Shown: one piece after another, positions 22,042-29,661 of the stretch | How the letters are laid out: every line of letters begins with the position of its first letter | Position numbering within the stretch: the stretch's first letter is position 1 | DNA from: JAUYMM01 sp049301455 | Lineage (GTDB): Bacteria > Patescibacteriota > Microgenomatia > UBA8517 | DNA: 29,661 nucleotides | Assembly: GCA_049301455.1 (NCBI GenBank) | Contig: JBAQKY010000024.1 | Coordinates: 1-29,661, forward strand | Direction of reading: 5' to 3' | The notes under the pieces: generated by a model | Told to the model about the DNA's origin: nothing | What the model saw: the letters and a program-made list of their open reading frames with translations, nothing else | Databases searched by the model: none | Position numbers and translations under genes: made by a program

Positions 22042-23208
22042 ATGCCAAACGATAATCAAAAATCAGTAACAAATAATCAGCAAGCACAAACAGGAAGTCT
22101 GCCTCCAGTACCAACAGATGACATGCCACCAATTGTGATGGAAGATACTACTCCACCAATGCTAAGTACTAATGATTTACCATTAGCAAATGCACAAACT
22201 ACACCAGAAACAACACCAACAGTTGAATTGCCAAAAACTGATTCAGGATCTGCAGCTCCAAGTGATGATGTAGTAATGGCTCCAGTTATAACAACACAAA
22301 AGAAAAAATTTGCAGGTGGAAAAGTAATTGCAACAATACTTGGATTATTTTTACTTGTTGGTGGTTTAGGTGCAGGAATAGTTTTAGTTGATCAAAACCA
22401 AAATATAGAAGAAAAAGCAGGAGCTTGTAATGGTGGTTGTGGACCAGGTTCAGAATGTGGCGGTGAAGATCAATGGGGAAATGCTTTTTGTGTTCCTAGT
22501 GGGACAACTCAAGAAGAAATTGATGCGGCATTACAACCCGGTAGTGGTGGTCTAGATAACATTGGAGCATTTGAACCTGCCGGCCAAAGTAATTTAGATT
22601 ACCTTCCCGATATTGGACAAACTTCAGATGCAGGTCAAACATGGACTGAATGGCAACAAGCCAACCAAACAGACAATTGCTCTTTACCAAGTAGCTTGCA
22701 ATTTCTCTGTGTTGTTGGAGTCGCTACTACCGAAAACCATCCAAATTTACCGGCGGGTTATACAAAATGGTGTAATTCTGATGGTAGATGTTCAATTAGT
22801 GGACCTGGATGCCCAACTATATGTGGCGAATACATAATAGGAACAAGTACTGGAGGAACAACAACCGGCGGCGGAGGAGGAGACAATCCAACTCCTACAC
22901 CACCAACAACAGTTATTACTGCATCATGCCAAGATGTAAAAGCATACAGTTCAACTTGGACATTATTAACAGATGCACAGTTATCACAACTTGAAGTTGG
23001 AGATTCTGTTAACTTCTGTGTAACAGGTGTTGCAACAGGTGGATCATTTAACAAAGCAAGATTTACAATTAACAACATTGCACAGGCAGAAACAACAACA
23101 ATTAGACCAAGCAGTACTGATTTCTGCCAATCATATGTAATACCAGCAGCTGTTGCAAACTTTAATATAAAAGCACAAATTAACCATGTGACTTTAGGAT
23201 GGAAATAA
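22042..23208 (+). CDS. membrane-anchored Cys-rich surface protein
   Basis: This 388-residue protein has a long Pro/Thr/Asp-rich cytoplasmic start (1-85), then KKKFAGGK, and one membrane helix (about 93-116, VIATILGLFLLVGGLGAGIV). Its exterior opens with a Cys-rich knot (ACNGGCGPGSECGGEDQWGN) and continues with further Cys pairs, a Gly-rich GGTTTGGGGGD linker and a C-terminal beta domain (ASCQDVKAYSSTWTLLTDAQ to INHVTLGWK). I recall this layout as common in Microgenomates genomes. It probably lies at the cell surface. The Thr-rich segments are potential O-glycosylation sites for the mannosyltransferase encoded nearby. Exact function unknown. Confidence 0.75.
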   Translation: MPNDNQKSVTNNQQAQTGSLPPVPTDDMPPIVMEDTTPPMLSTNDLPLANAQTTPETTPTVELPKTDSGSAAPSDDVVMAPVITTQKKKFAGGKVIATILGLFLLVGGLGAGIVLVDQNQNIEEKAGACNGGCGPGSECGGEDQWGNAFCVPSGTTQEEIDAALQPGSGGLDNIGAFEPAGQSNLDYLPDIGQTSDAGQTWTEWQQANQTDNCSLPSSLQFLCVVGVATTENHPNLPAGYTKWCNSDGRCSISGPGCPTICGEYIIGTSTGGTTTGGGGGDNPTPTPPTTVITASCQDVKAYSSTWTLLTDAQLSQLEVGDSVNFCVTGVATGGSFNKARFTINNIAQAETTTIRPSSTDFCQSYVIPAAVANFNIKAQINHVTLGWK

Positions 23209-23240
23209 GCGAAGCTTGATTATGACAAAATTAAATAAAT

Positions 23241-23954
23241 ATGAAAAATAAATTTACAGTTATAGGAATAATTTTAACAACAGTAATTTTAGCAGCTGTT
23301 GCAATCTTTACTGCAACCAGACTTTACCAGACAAGAGATACTGCGGTTGCACCAAATGCACCATCAAGTAGACCAGCTGCATCATCAGTAATTGACGCTT
23401 GCCAAATAAATTTCACAATATTAACAGTGACACCGTCACCATCACCTTCCCCTTCGCCATCAGTATCACCATCACCATCTCCTTCACCTTCCCCTGTACC
23501 ACAGTGTAATACTATTTGTTCAGATACTAGTGACTGTCCAAGCAATTTAACTTGTTACAAACCAAACGGCGCAACATCTGGAAATTGTAGAAATACACAA
23601 TGTACAACAGCAGCAAATTGTGTCTGTGCAACTGTTACACCAACTGCAACCGCAACAACTACAGCCACGGCAACTGCAACAGTTACTGCATCACCTAACC
23701 CACAATGTAACTATGCTTGTACGTCAAACAGCAATTGTCCTTCAAGTATGATCTGTTACATCCCATCTGGATCAACTGCTGGAAATTGTAGAAATACACA
23801 ATGTTTAACAGAAACAGATTGTACCTGTAACGTAACTACAACTGCACCAACAACACAACCAACTCTACCAGTAGTAGGAACATCATGGCCAACACTTCTA
23901 GGAACTGGTCTTGGAGTACTTGTAATACTTGGAAGTTTACTATTAGCTCTATAA
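23241..23954 (+). CDS. surface protein with two 8-Cys modules and Ser-Pro stalk
   Basis: This 237-residue protein has an N-terminal membrane helix or signal anchor (about 5-25), a (Ser-Pro)n stalk (65-87) and a first Cys module (QCNTICSDTSDCPSNLTCYK to CRNTQCTTAANCVC). A Thr/Ala stalk and a second module (QCNYACTSNSNCPSSMICYI to CRNTQCLTETDCTC) follow. The end is LPVVGTSW plus a hydrophobic helix (about 213-235), like a sortase or other C-terminal anchoring signal, but without the basic tail. The modules share eight cysteines with nearly the same spacing, so it is an internal duplication. It lies 32 nt after the preceding surface gene, and both are probably displayed together. Confidence 0.75.
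   Translation: MKNKFTVIGIILTTVILAAVAIFTATRLYQTRDTAVAPNAPSSRPAASSVIDACQINFTILTVTPSPSPSPSPSVSPSPSPSPSPVPQCNTICSDTSDCPSNLTCYKPNGATSGNCRNTQCTTAANCVCATVTPTATATTTATATATVTASPNPQCNYACTSNSNCPSSMICYIPSGSTAGNCRNTQCLTETDCTCNVTTTAPTTQPTLPVVGTSWPTLLGTGLGVLVILGSLLLAL
23433..23501 (+). repeat. Ser-Pro low-complexity tract
   Basis: About 23 codons of alternating Ser and Pro (interrupted by Val) are built from mixed tca/tcc/tct and cca/cct codons. The hexamer period and near-repeats (tcacca, tcacct) make slippage in multiples of 6 bp possible without frame loss. Encodes the stalk of the surface protein. Confidence 0.75.
23578..23603 (+). repeat. 26-bp repeat in Cys module 1
   Basis: The 26 bp here are identical to 23779-23804, 201 bp (67 codons) apart. 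They encode the GNCRNTQC core of each module. The identity exceeds that of the flanks, which points to recent duplication or gene conversion. Confidence 0.85.
23779..23804 (+). repeat. 26-bp repeat in Cys module 2
   Basis: Second copy, identical to 23578-23603. Confidence 0.85.
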
Positions 23955-24146
23955 TCTAAATTCAAGCTTTCTGTTTTTACGCCTCATCAATCAATATATT
24001 TTGAACACGTCTTTTAACTACTTGCTTACAAAATTCAACCAACCCAATCCAATTAAATGGGTTAAATTCAAATGTTTAAATCTAAGGTACATATGCAAAT
24101 TCTTGATTTAGTATCTATAAAAATAAGTGGGTGAAATAGTAGTATT
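23955..24146. other. intergenic region between converging genes
   Basis: This 192-bp AT-rich region separates the plus-strand surface genes from the minus-strand glycosyltransferases. AACCCA (24041-24046) can pair with TGGGTT (24058-24063) across an 11-nt loop, but no U-tract follows on either strand, so it is a poor terminator candidate. I see no ORF, RNA gene or other repeat. Confidence 0.4.
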
Positions 24147-26588
24147 TTATCTCCAACTCTTTAACCAGTAGTAGCTCTCATCCAGTTTTACTGGTATTCT
24201 CATGCCTATCCAATGAGGGTAGAAATAAATGAATAAAATTAAGCCAACAGCAAATACCCAGAAAATTAGTTTTGGGTTACGTCTCAAAACAAACCCTGTT
24301 GCAATGGCCATGAATGGAATTGAAGGAAGATAGTGATACAAAAACATAATACGAGGACTTGCAATCCAAGGCAAGAAGAAAACAAGATATGAAAATACAG
24401 TAAATCCAAGCTTTTTATTTCTTTCAATTGCAGAAAGGATAAAAGACATAATTATTGAAAATAATCCAAACCAAAAAACCAATGGGTTTCCAAAGGCATA
24501 AATCCTAGCAACCAAACCCTCAACAATCTGACCGTCATACAGATAGATCGGCCTTAAAAGCATAGGCCAAGTCCATGCAGGTGAAGTATAAGGGTGTTCT
24601 GCAACAAGATTGGTATGATACCACCACATTTGTTTTTGAACCTCTATAAATTGACTCCAAGTGTGGCCAGTTGAAAACATTAGACCGTAGCTAGAAACAT
24701 AAATAGCTATTGGAATAATCAAAAAGAATACATACGAAATATTAATTTTCTTTTTGAATACGAAGTGAGAAACAAAAAGAATAGGTAGGGTATAAATGGC
24801 AGACCACTTAGAGGCTATCGCTAACCCAAACGCAACGAATGACAAGATGTTTTTATTTTTAATGAATAACAAAACAGATAATAATGAGAAAAACAAAACA
24901 TAAGTATCATTCATTCCCATTCTACTCAAAACAAGAAGTAAACCATCTAAACTAAATATCCCTGCGGCGATTAAACTCAATTTTCTATCTTTAAATATTT
25001 CTAAAGCCAAGAAGTAGACTAATAAAATTGATAGGCTTCCCATTACAGCCTGTGGAACACGCCAACCAAATGAATTCTCACCAAAAATAAGCATTCCAAC
25101 TACCATTCCTAATTTTGAAAGAGGAGGATGTGTCCACTCATAGGCAAAACCTTCTGGGTGAGGATTCCACCATTCCCAAGCTTTAGGATCATTGTGTAAT
25201 ACCAATTTGGCAGTAAAAGAATGATATATCTCGTCAAAATACATTTCAGTTGGTGTACTTAATGAATAAAGCCTTGTTCCAAGTGAGAAAAGAATAATCA
25301 GGACGATTCCGATTGTAGCCTTTCGTTTAGAAATGTCTTTATCTTTAAAATAAGCTATTTTTGAAGTCAATGAATTTTTATTAAGTTTTGTTTTAAATAA
25401 AGCTTCATAGTTAAAATTTATTTTTTTAAATAAATTTACAACTACAAGAACCAATGATGCAAGGTTAGTAATTATAAAGGTTTTTATTAAAACAGGGTTA
25501 AATATTTCTTTAAATTCATCTGTAATCCAATAATAAGCATAGGCAAGATTTGCAGTATAGCTTAATGAAAGACCCAAATAGCTAATAAATATTGCAGGGT
25601 AAACAGCTGCAGAAATCAAAAGTGGGGCTAAAGTTGGAAGTAGGTGTCTCTCATGCATTCTAGTTAAAAATAGAAAGGTAATTAGAAAAGACAGTCCTGC
25701 AATAAGGTACTCACCCAATTTTGGCTTCTTCAAATAAACTATTAATGTTGTTAACGATATTAATATTCCAGCAACAACTAACCCAACCCAGAATGTAATT
25801 TGGTCTGGTTTCCAAAAACCAAACATGCCCCAGAACGAAAATGCATTTACTGAACCATATGGATATTGGCCAGAAGAAACGGCAAAACGATCCAAGACAA
25901 ACTCAAAGAAATTTGACTTATTGCTAAATGGTAAAAAGCCAAGTGCAAATGTGGTCAAACCTGCAAATGTAAAGGTAAAAAAATCCTTGATATTTTTTTT
26001 GTAAGATTCAGCTGCGCCATAAATTAAAAACATATAAAAAAAGACTGGTAAGATAAATGCTGCTTGAGGTTTTATTAATGTTCCTATGGCCAATGAGACT
26101 GCAGATATAAATATATTTTTAGGAAACATATAAATTGCAAGTAAAGAGAGAAGTGAAGTCAAACTATCAGCCTGTCCCCAAAGTGTCGAATTACCAAAGA
26201 TGGCAGGGTTAAAAAGATAAAATATTGAAAATATTAGACCTGTATTGTGATTTTTGGCCTTTGAAACTACCTTATAGATTATAAATCCAGTTGCAATGTC
26301 AGCAAAGATTGCTGGAAGTTTGAAAAGAATAGTTTGTAAGTTAGGAAAAATTAAATTAAGTTTACCTAAACCCCAAAGGATATATAAATATCCAGGGAAA
26401 TAGTCAGACCATCCTGAATAAAAATTTTTAAGACCTCCTGTAGCAAGTGAGTTAGCCCACGCAACAAATGTTCCGTGATCAAGCTGAAGAGTGCCAAAGT
26501 TGGCCAAAAATAATCTAAATACAAAGGCTGCCAAAAGAATGTATAGAATATTATCTGACTTTAAATATTTTGGTATCGTTATTCTCAT
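24147..26588 (-). CDS. two-headed GT-C glycosyltransferase: GPI-ManT-like half plus protein O-mannosyltransferase half
   Basis: This 813-residue polytopic protein holds two GT-C units. Residues 1-395 resemble dolichol- or polyprenyl-phosphate mannosyltransferases of the PIG-M/DUF2029 kind: an early loop with LDHGTF and an acidic Asp (36-41), GNSTLWGQADSLTSLL (132-147), and RMHERHLLP (310-318). After a basic cytoplasmic linker (about 398-423), residues 424-813 match protein O-mannosyltransferase (GT39/PMT): FDEIYH with the DE catalytic pair (451-456), THPPLSK (486-492), SLDGLLLVLSRMGMNDTYVL, and the C-terminal WWYHTN and SPAWTWPMLLRP motifs. PMT transfers mannose from polyprenyl-phosphomannose to Ser/Thr of exported proteins. 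The gene overlaps the upstream GT-C gene by 38 nt, so they are probably co-expressed. The fusion is inferred from motifs. Confidence 0.8.
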   Translation of the reverse strand: MRITIPKYLKSDNILYILLAAFVFRLFLANFGTLQLDHGTFVAWANSLATGGLKNFYSGWSDYFPGYLYILWGLGKLNLIFPNLQTILFKLPAIFADIATGFIIYKVVSKAKNHNTGLIFSIFYLFNPAIFGNSTLWGQADSLTSLLSLLAIYMFPKNIFISAVSLAIGTLIKPQAAFILPVFFYMFLIYGAAESYKKNIKDFFTFTFAGLTTFALGFLPFSNKSNFFEFVLDRFAVSSGQYPYGSVNAFSFWGMFGFWKPDQITFWVGLVVAGILISLTTLIVYLKKPKLGEYLIAGLSFLITFLFLTRMHERHLLPTLAPLLISAAVYPAIFISYLGLSLSYTANLAYAYYWITDEFKEIFNPVLIKTFIITNLASLVLVVVNLFKKINFNYEALFKTKLNKNSLTSKIAYFKDKDISKRKATIGIVLIILFSLGTRLYSLSTPTEMYFDEIYHSFTAKLVLHNDPKAWEWWNPHPEGFAYEWTHPPLSKLGMVVGMLIFGENSFGWRVPQAVMGSLSILLVYFLALEIFKDRKLSLIAAGIFSLDGLLLVLSRMGMNDTYVLFFSLLSVLLFIKNKNILSFVAFGLAIASKWSAIYTLPILFVSHFVFKKKINISYVFFLIIPIAIYVSSYGLMFSTGHTWSQFIEVQKQMWWYHTNLVAEHPYTSPAWTWPMLLRPIYLYDGQIVEGLVARIYAFGNPLVFWFGLFSIIMSFILSAIERNKKLGFTVFSYLVFFLPWIASPRIMFLYHYLPSIPFMAIATGFVLRRNPKLIFWVFAVGLILFIYFYPHWIGMRIPVKLDESYYWLKSWR

Positions 26589-28431
26589 ATACTTTTTTAA
26601 TTCGATTGTTTGATTCTAGCTTATTTTTAGCTTCAGGGAAATTGGATAATTCGTTTTGACCATAATATATGTAATCAATTTTATATTTTGACACAAAAGA
26701 TAAGAATCGCTCAACATTTTCTGCTTCACTGTATAACATGTTTATGTCGTCACTTCTTATAAAAACATTATCTAGTGTGTCACCGTATCCATGAGTATAA
26801 GGCCAATTGGTATATGACAAAACTCTTATTCTCCCTGCAATGTCAGAAACAGGACTATGAACTGAAGGGTATGTTACAAAAATTGATTTTTCTTGTGTAT
26901 TTTCTCTAATCCACTTCCCGACTTCTAAATCTGACTGTGAGTAGCCAAAATTTTTATTTATATAGCTTCCAGATAAGTCAATTAGACCAGTTGCTATTGA
27001 TAAAAATATAAGAATAACCACAAATACTTTTCCAATCGGTTTTAAATATATACGACTTAAAACAATTGAGGCTAATATTGAAAGTGGTATGTATGAAATG
27101 TAAACAAACTTAAGCATGTCTGCTCTATCTATAGTAAAGGTAATAATAAATGGTATCGAAACTAGAGATAAGAAAATTAGGATAAGTGCATTGATCTGCC
27201 AACTCAAATGTATTTTTTTGAAAATTATTAACAGAATTAAGATAACCAAAAGTAAAAAGGGGACACCAAGGTTTACAAACAAAAAATTTAAAAACCAAAA
27301 TATGTTTTTGTCCATAACCCATGGCCCAAAATCAAAGTTTGATAAAAACAAAGATATTTGATCTCTTAATAAAAGGGGGGGTGCTAAAAATGGTGTTAAA
27401 TAAATTAGCTTTTTACTTTTGATTTTTAAAATAACAAAAATTAAAAGCAGTACGAAAGATATTAGAGAAATAATCATTTGGAATTTAAACGTTAGTATTG
27501 ATATTCCCAAAACAAGAAATAAGTTTGTGTAATCTTTTTTCTTTAAACTGTTAAATAATAAGTATAAAACCGCAACAAACACAGACATACCAACCATCAT
27601 TGGTCTATTCTGGAGAAAATAGTTTGTCATCGGAGCCATCTGAAACAACTTTCCATACTCAAGGACATACGCACCATTCGACAGCATTTCCTTAAAATTA
27701 CCACCCAAAATTAAATCATTAATAAATTTAAAACTAAGTAAACTACCAGAGAAGACTGCCAATATTGCCGAGAAGATGGATGTGATTCTTTTTTCGGTTA
27801 GATAATAAGTAAGTGAATAAATAGATATCGCAAAAATAGCAGCCATCATTGAATTGTCAAAAACAAAAATACGGGGTGTAAATTTATTTATAAGCATTGT
27901 AATTATCGCAGAATGAAAATCGGTAAAATAATGATAATCTAACTTTTGTCCTGAATAATAAGGTGCAATCGGTGGAAAATTACCTTCTTTTATACTTTCC
28001 ATGATACTAAAGTGGAGTGCTGTATCCTGCCAATTGTCAGCGGACATTACATAATAACCATTATAAAAATAAAAAATTGATTTATATAAAGATATTACAA
28101 ATACAAAAAATACTATTAATGATAATAAATATATTTGCCAATGTTTTTTATCAAAAATTAAAAATACAAATCTCTTTTTGTACAACAGGCATATAAAACA
28201 GATAAGCCAAAAAATATAATTTATAAAAATTAATTTTTCAGACAAACCAAATATAAGTGCGGATACATAAACTAAATTTGTTGTAGCCAAAATACTTAAT
28301 ATAGAATAGAGGGGTAACTTAAATATCAATTTTACCTTTCCAATAAATAACTCTGTCAGAACATACCCAGATATGAAATAATTAAAAATGCAAGAAATTC
28401 CTAAAAGTATATAATCTGTAAAAATATGCAT
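26551..28431 (-). CDS. large polytopic membrane protein, GT-C/DUF2298-like
   Basis: This 626-residue protein has about 13 membrane helices and a C-terminal exterior domain (about 495-626). The first large loop, with SADNWQDTALHFSIMESIKE and PPIAPYYSGQKLDYHYFTDF (about 135-175), has the acidic/His/Tyr pattern of GT-C enzymes and of DUF2298-type proteins (HFP..PW..G..I.YYYF). The C-terminal part (EVGKWIRENTQEKSIFVTYP, RIRVLSYTNW, YIYYGQNE) resembles the soluble domain of those proteins. It probably uses a polyprenyl-phosphate sugar. Acceptor unknown. It shares the ATGCAT start site with the divergent 28426 gene; the in-frame sequence upstream reaches a stop after 8 codons with no other ATG, so the start is well fixed. 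Confidence 0.7.
   Translation of the reverse strand: MHIFTDYILLGISCIFNYFISGYVLTELFIGKVKLIFKLPLYSILSILATTNLVYVSALIFGLSEKLIFINYIFWLICFICLLYKKRFVFLIFDKKHWQIYLLSLIVFFVFVISLYKSIFYFYNGYYVMSADNWQDTALHFSIMESIKEGNFPPIAPYYSGQKLDYHYFTDFHSAIITMLINKFTPRIFVFDNSMMAAIFAISIYSLTYYLTEKRITSIFSAILAVFSGSLLSFKFINDLILGGNFKEMLSNGAYVLEYGKLFQMAPMTNYFLQNRPMMVGMSVFVAVLYLLFNSLKKKDYTNLFLVLGISILTFKFQMIISLISFVLLLIFVILKIKSKKLIYLTPFLAPPLLLRDQISLFLSNFDFGPWVMDKNIFWFLNFLFVNLGVPFLLLVILILLIIFKKIHLSWQINALILIFLSLVSIPFIITFTIDRADMLKFVYISYIPLSILASIVLSRIYLKPIGKVFVVILIFLSIATGLIDLSGSYINKNFGYSQSDLEVGKWIRENTQEKSIFVTYPSVHSPVSDIAGRIRVLSYTNWPYTHGYGDTLDNVFIRSDDINMLYSEAENVERFLSFVSKYKIDYIYYGQNELSNFPEAKNKLESNNRIKKVYENNDTKIFKVR
28410..28415 (+). promoter_or_regulatory. 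-10 box before the 28426 gene
   Basis: A perfect TATAAT lies 10 nt before the ATG, so the predicted leader is about 4 nt. It lies inside the coding sequence of the divergent gene. No good -35 is visible. Confidence 0.35.
28426..28431. other. ATGCAT: shared start site of two divergent genes
   Basis: The palindrome holds the plus-strand ATG (28426-28428) and the minus-strand ATG (28431-28429). The two genes start back to back with no spacer, and each encodes Met-His first. Confidence 0.75.
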
Positions 28432-29598
28432 AAATATAAATTTGATCGAATCATTTTAATTTTACTATCTTTATCTTTAATTGCTATCTACCATCTTACT
28501 TCAGCTGGCGCAACGAGCTTTGACTACTTCACCAGACTTGCAGACTCATTTATAAAAGGTATCTATTGGTTAACAGAACAACCTTCATGGTTAACAGAAC
28601 TTATACCTGTTGCAACAAATAAGTTCTATGTAGTCTACCCACCAATGCCTGCAATAATATCTATGTTTCCAAGATATGTTTTTGGCAGTTTATTTGAACA
28701 ACAATATTTAGCCCATATTTTAGGTGCTGGTTTTGCATTAACGATGGCAGCTATTTGCATGAAGATTACAAACAGTTTTGTAAAATCAATTTGGATCTTT
28801 TTACTCACAGGCTTGGGAACAATTGTTTGGTTTTTATCAGCAGTTGGTTCGTCTTGGTATCTAGGACAAATAAGCGCAGTTTTCTTTATGTCGCTAGCTA
28901 TTTATGAAGGTTTAAATAAAAAAAGAGCTTACCTTGTCGGCATAATGATTGGTGCGGCCTTTCTATCAAGGATAGAGACAATAATTTGTGTTATTTTATT
29001 TTTATATCTTTATTCCGGAAGGGATTGGTTTTGGTCTTATTTCAAATTGGCAATTGGAATTGCTCCATTTATGATGTTTAATTTTATTTATAATTATATT
29101 CGTTTTGGAACAATATTTGATCAGGCCTATTTTTTACTTCCTGCAATACTTAACGAGACAGATAAGCCTTGGTTTGTCTATGGAGTTGCAAATCCTGTTT
29201 ATATTTTAGATAACATTAAGGTGATGTTTTGGTCGTTTCCAAAGAGGATTATAGAGTTTCCATACATTATTCCATCTTGGGCAGGATTATCAATTTGGAT
29301 AACCACACCTGCATTTATATATGCTCTGTTTGCAAGTCTAAAAGATAAAATTGTCAGGTTCTCTTGGGTAGTTATAATATTAATCAGCTTAATAATCTTT
29401 AGTCACGGAGGAACTGGTTGGGCCCAATTTGGATACAGATTTGCCGTAGATTTCTATCCATTCTTAATTCTTTTAGTTATTAAGGGGATAGAAAAAAGAA
29501 AATTGTCTTGGCACCATTGGACGTTATTATCCTTATCAATCTTGGTCAATCTCTGGGGTGTCCTCTGGATTAATAAGTTTGGCTGGGTCACTTTTTAA
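28426..29598 (+). CDS. polytopic GT-C glycosyltransferase-like protein
   Basis: This 390-residue membrane protein has about 9 helices. The first exterior loop holds FDYFTRLADSFIKGIYWLTE and YVVYPPMPAII (about 32-77), similar to the D..YP..P motif of GT-C enzymes. The later FLSRIETIICVILFLYL and GTGWAQFGYRFAVDFYPFLI (about 345-364) are typical of this class. It likely uses a polyprenyl-phosphate-linked sugar at the outer membrane face. It is divergent from the other GT-C genes yet starts at the same ATGCAT, so it belongs to the same glycosylation locus. An in-frame stop 8 codons upstream fixes the start. Its last 63 nt overlap a possible opposite-strand gene. Confidence 0.7.
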   Translation: MHKYKFDRIILILLSLSLIAIYHLTSAGATSFDYFTRLADSFIKGIYWLTEQPSWLTELIPVATNKFYVVYPPMPAIISMFPRYVFGSLFEQQYLAHILGAGFALTMAAICMKITNSFVKSIWIFLLTGLGTIVWFLSAVGSSWYLGQISAVFFMSLAIYEGLNKKRAYLVGIMIGAAFLSRIETIICVILFLYLYSGRDWFWSYFKLAIGIAPFMMFNFIYNYIRFGTIFDQAYFLLPAILNETDKPWFVYGVANPVYILDNIKVMFWSFPKRIIEFPYIIPSWAGLSIWITTPAFIYALFASLKDKIVRFSWVVIILISLIIFSHGGTGWAQFGYRFAVDFYPFLILLVIKGIEKRKLSWHHWTLLSLSILVNLWGVLWINKFGWVTF

Positions 29599-29661
29599 AA
29601 TTCTTTTTATTACATACGGACCTATTTGTGTATCACCAACAACCACACTATTTTTGTATTC
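29536..29661 (-). CDS. possible partial gene at right edge, 3' end only
   Basis: An open frame of 41 codons enters from the right edge and stops at TGA (29538-29536). It reads EYKNSVVVGDTQIGPYVIKR and then ILKSDPAKLINPEDTPEIDQD. The composition looks like real protein and I see no better explanation for 29599-29661, but it is short and overlaps the converging GT-C gene by 63 nt. Family not recognised. Confidence 0.35.
   Translation of the reverse strand, partial: EYKNSVVVGDTQIGPYVIKRILKSDPAKLINPEDTPEIDQD

Noticed and set aside
23433..23501. CRISPR-like or minisatellite array
   Set aside because: The repetition is codon-level Ser-Pro coding within an intact gene; there are no conserved spaced repeats.
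24041..24063. AACCCA...TGGGTT inverted repeat as a bidirectional terminator
   Set aside because: The stem is only 6 bp with an 11-nt loop, and no U-tract follows on either strand.

Overview
The window looks like a chromosomal segment of a Candidate Phyla Radiation (Patescibacteria) bacterium, most likely Microgenomates-like. The DNA is AT-rich (GC about one third by eye). Housekeeping proteins are trimmed: IF-2 begins directly at its G domain and HrcA is short. Several proteins have the Pro-rich cytoplasmic N-terminus, single membrane segment and Cys- or Ser/Pro-rich exterior familiar from these genomes. UGA is not needed as a sense codon in any gene read here. The taxonomic call is inference.

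Left part (1-16912) is read entirely on the minus strand. In transcription order it holds murJ; the heat-shock set hrcA-grpE and dnaK-small ORF-dnaJ, with a CIRCE operator in front of hrcA and another in front of dnaK; three tandem paralogous membrane-anchored proteins (the last interrupted by a stop at codon 2); nusA; infB; a degenerate DHH-family protein; a fourth paralog bracketed by a 31-bp direct repeat; rpsO; pnp; a small unknown gene; and a Lon-like AAA+ protease running off the left edge. This is the usual nusA-infB-rpsO-pnp neighbourhood, but rbfA and truB are absent and paralog genes sit in it.

Middle part (16955-23954) is mostly plus strand. It holds rpsT, then pilN- and pilO-like type IV pilus genes, a tiny membrane protein, a modular surface protein with a PETG-type C-terminus, an unknown secreted protein, a PEP-utiliser swivelling-domain protein and two membrane-anchored Cys-rich surface proteins. 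One small membrane protein lies on the minus strand.

Right part (24147-29661) encodes three large polytopic GT-C type glycosyltransferase-like proteins. One appears to fuse a GPI-mannosyltransferase-like half to a protein O-mannosyltransferase half, so the Ser/Thr/Pro-rich surface proteins next door are plausible substrates (inference). Two of these genes diverge from a shared ATGCAT.

A theme through the window is start-codon architecture. Many first-of-operon genes have a -10 box ending about 6 nt before the ATG, so the transcript would begin at or next to the start codon (leaderless). A clear Shine-Dalgarno sequence appears inside an operon (before pilO). The clear exceptions are rpsO, with a roughly 50-nt leader that folds into a hairpin carrying a G.U/G-C step like known S15 sites, and pnp. 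No tRNA, rRNA, CRISPR array or insertion sequence was seen, and no gene-free stretch exceeds 200 bp.
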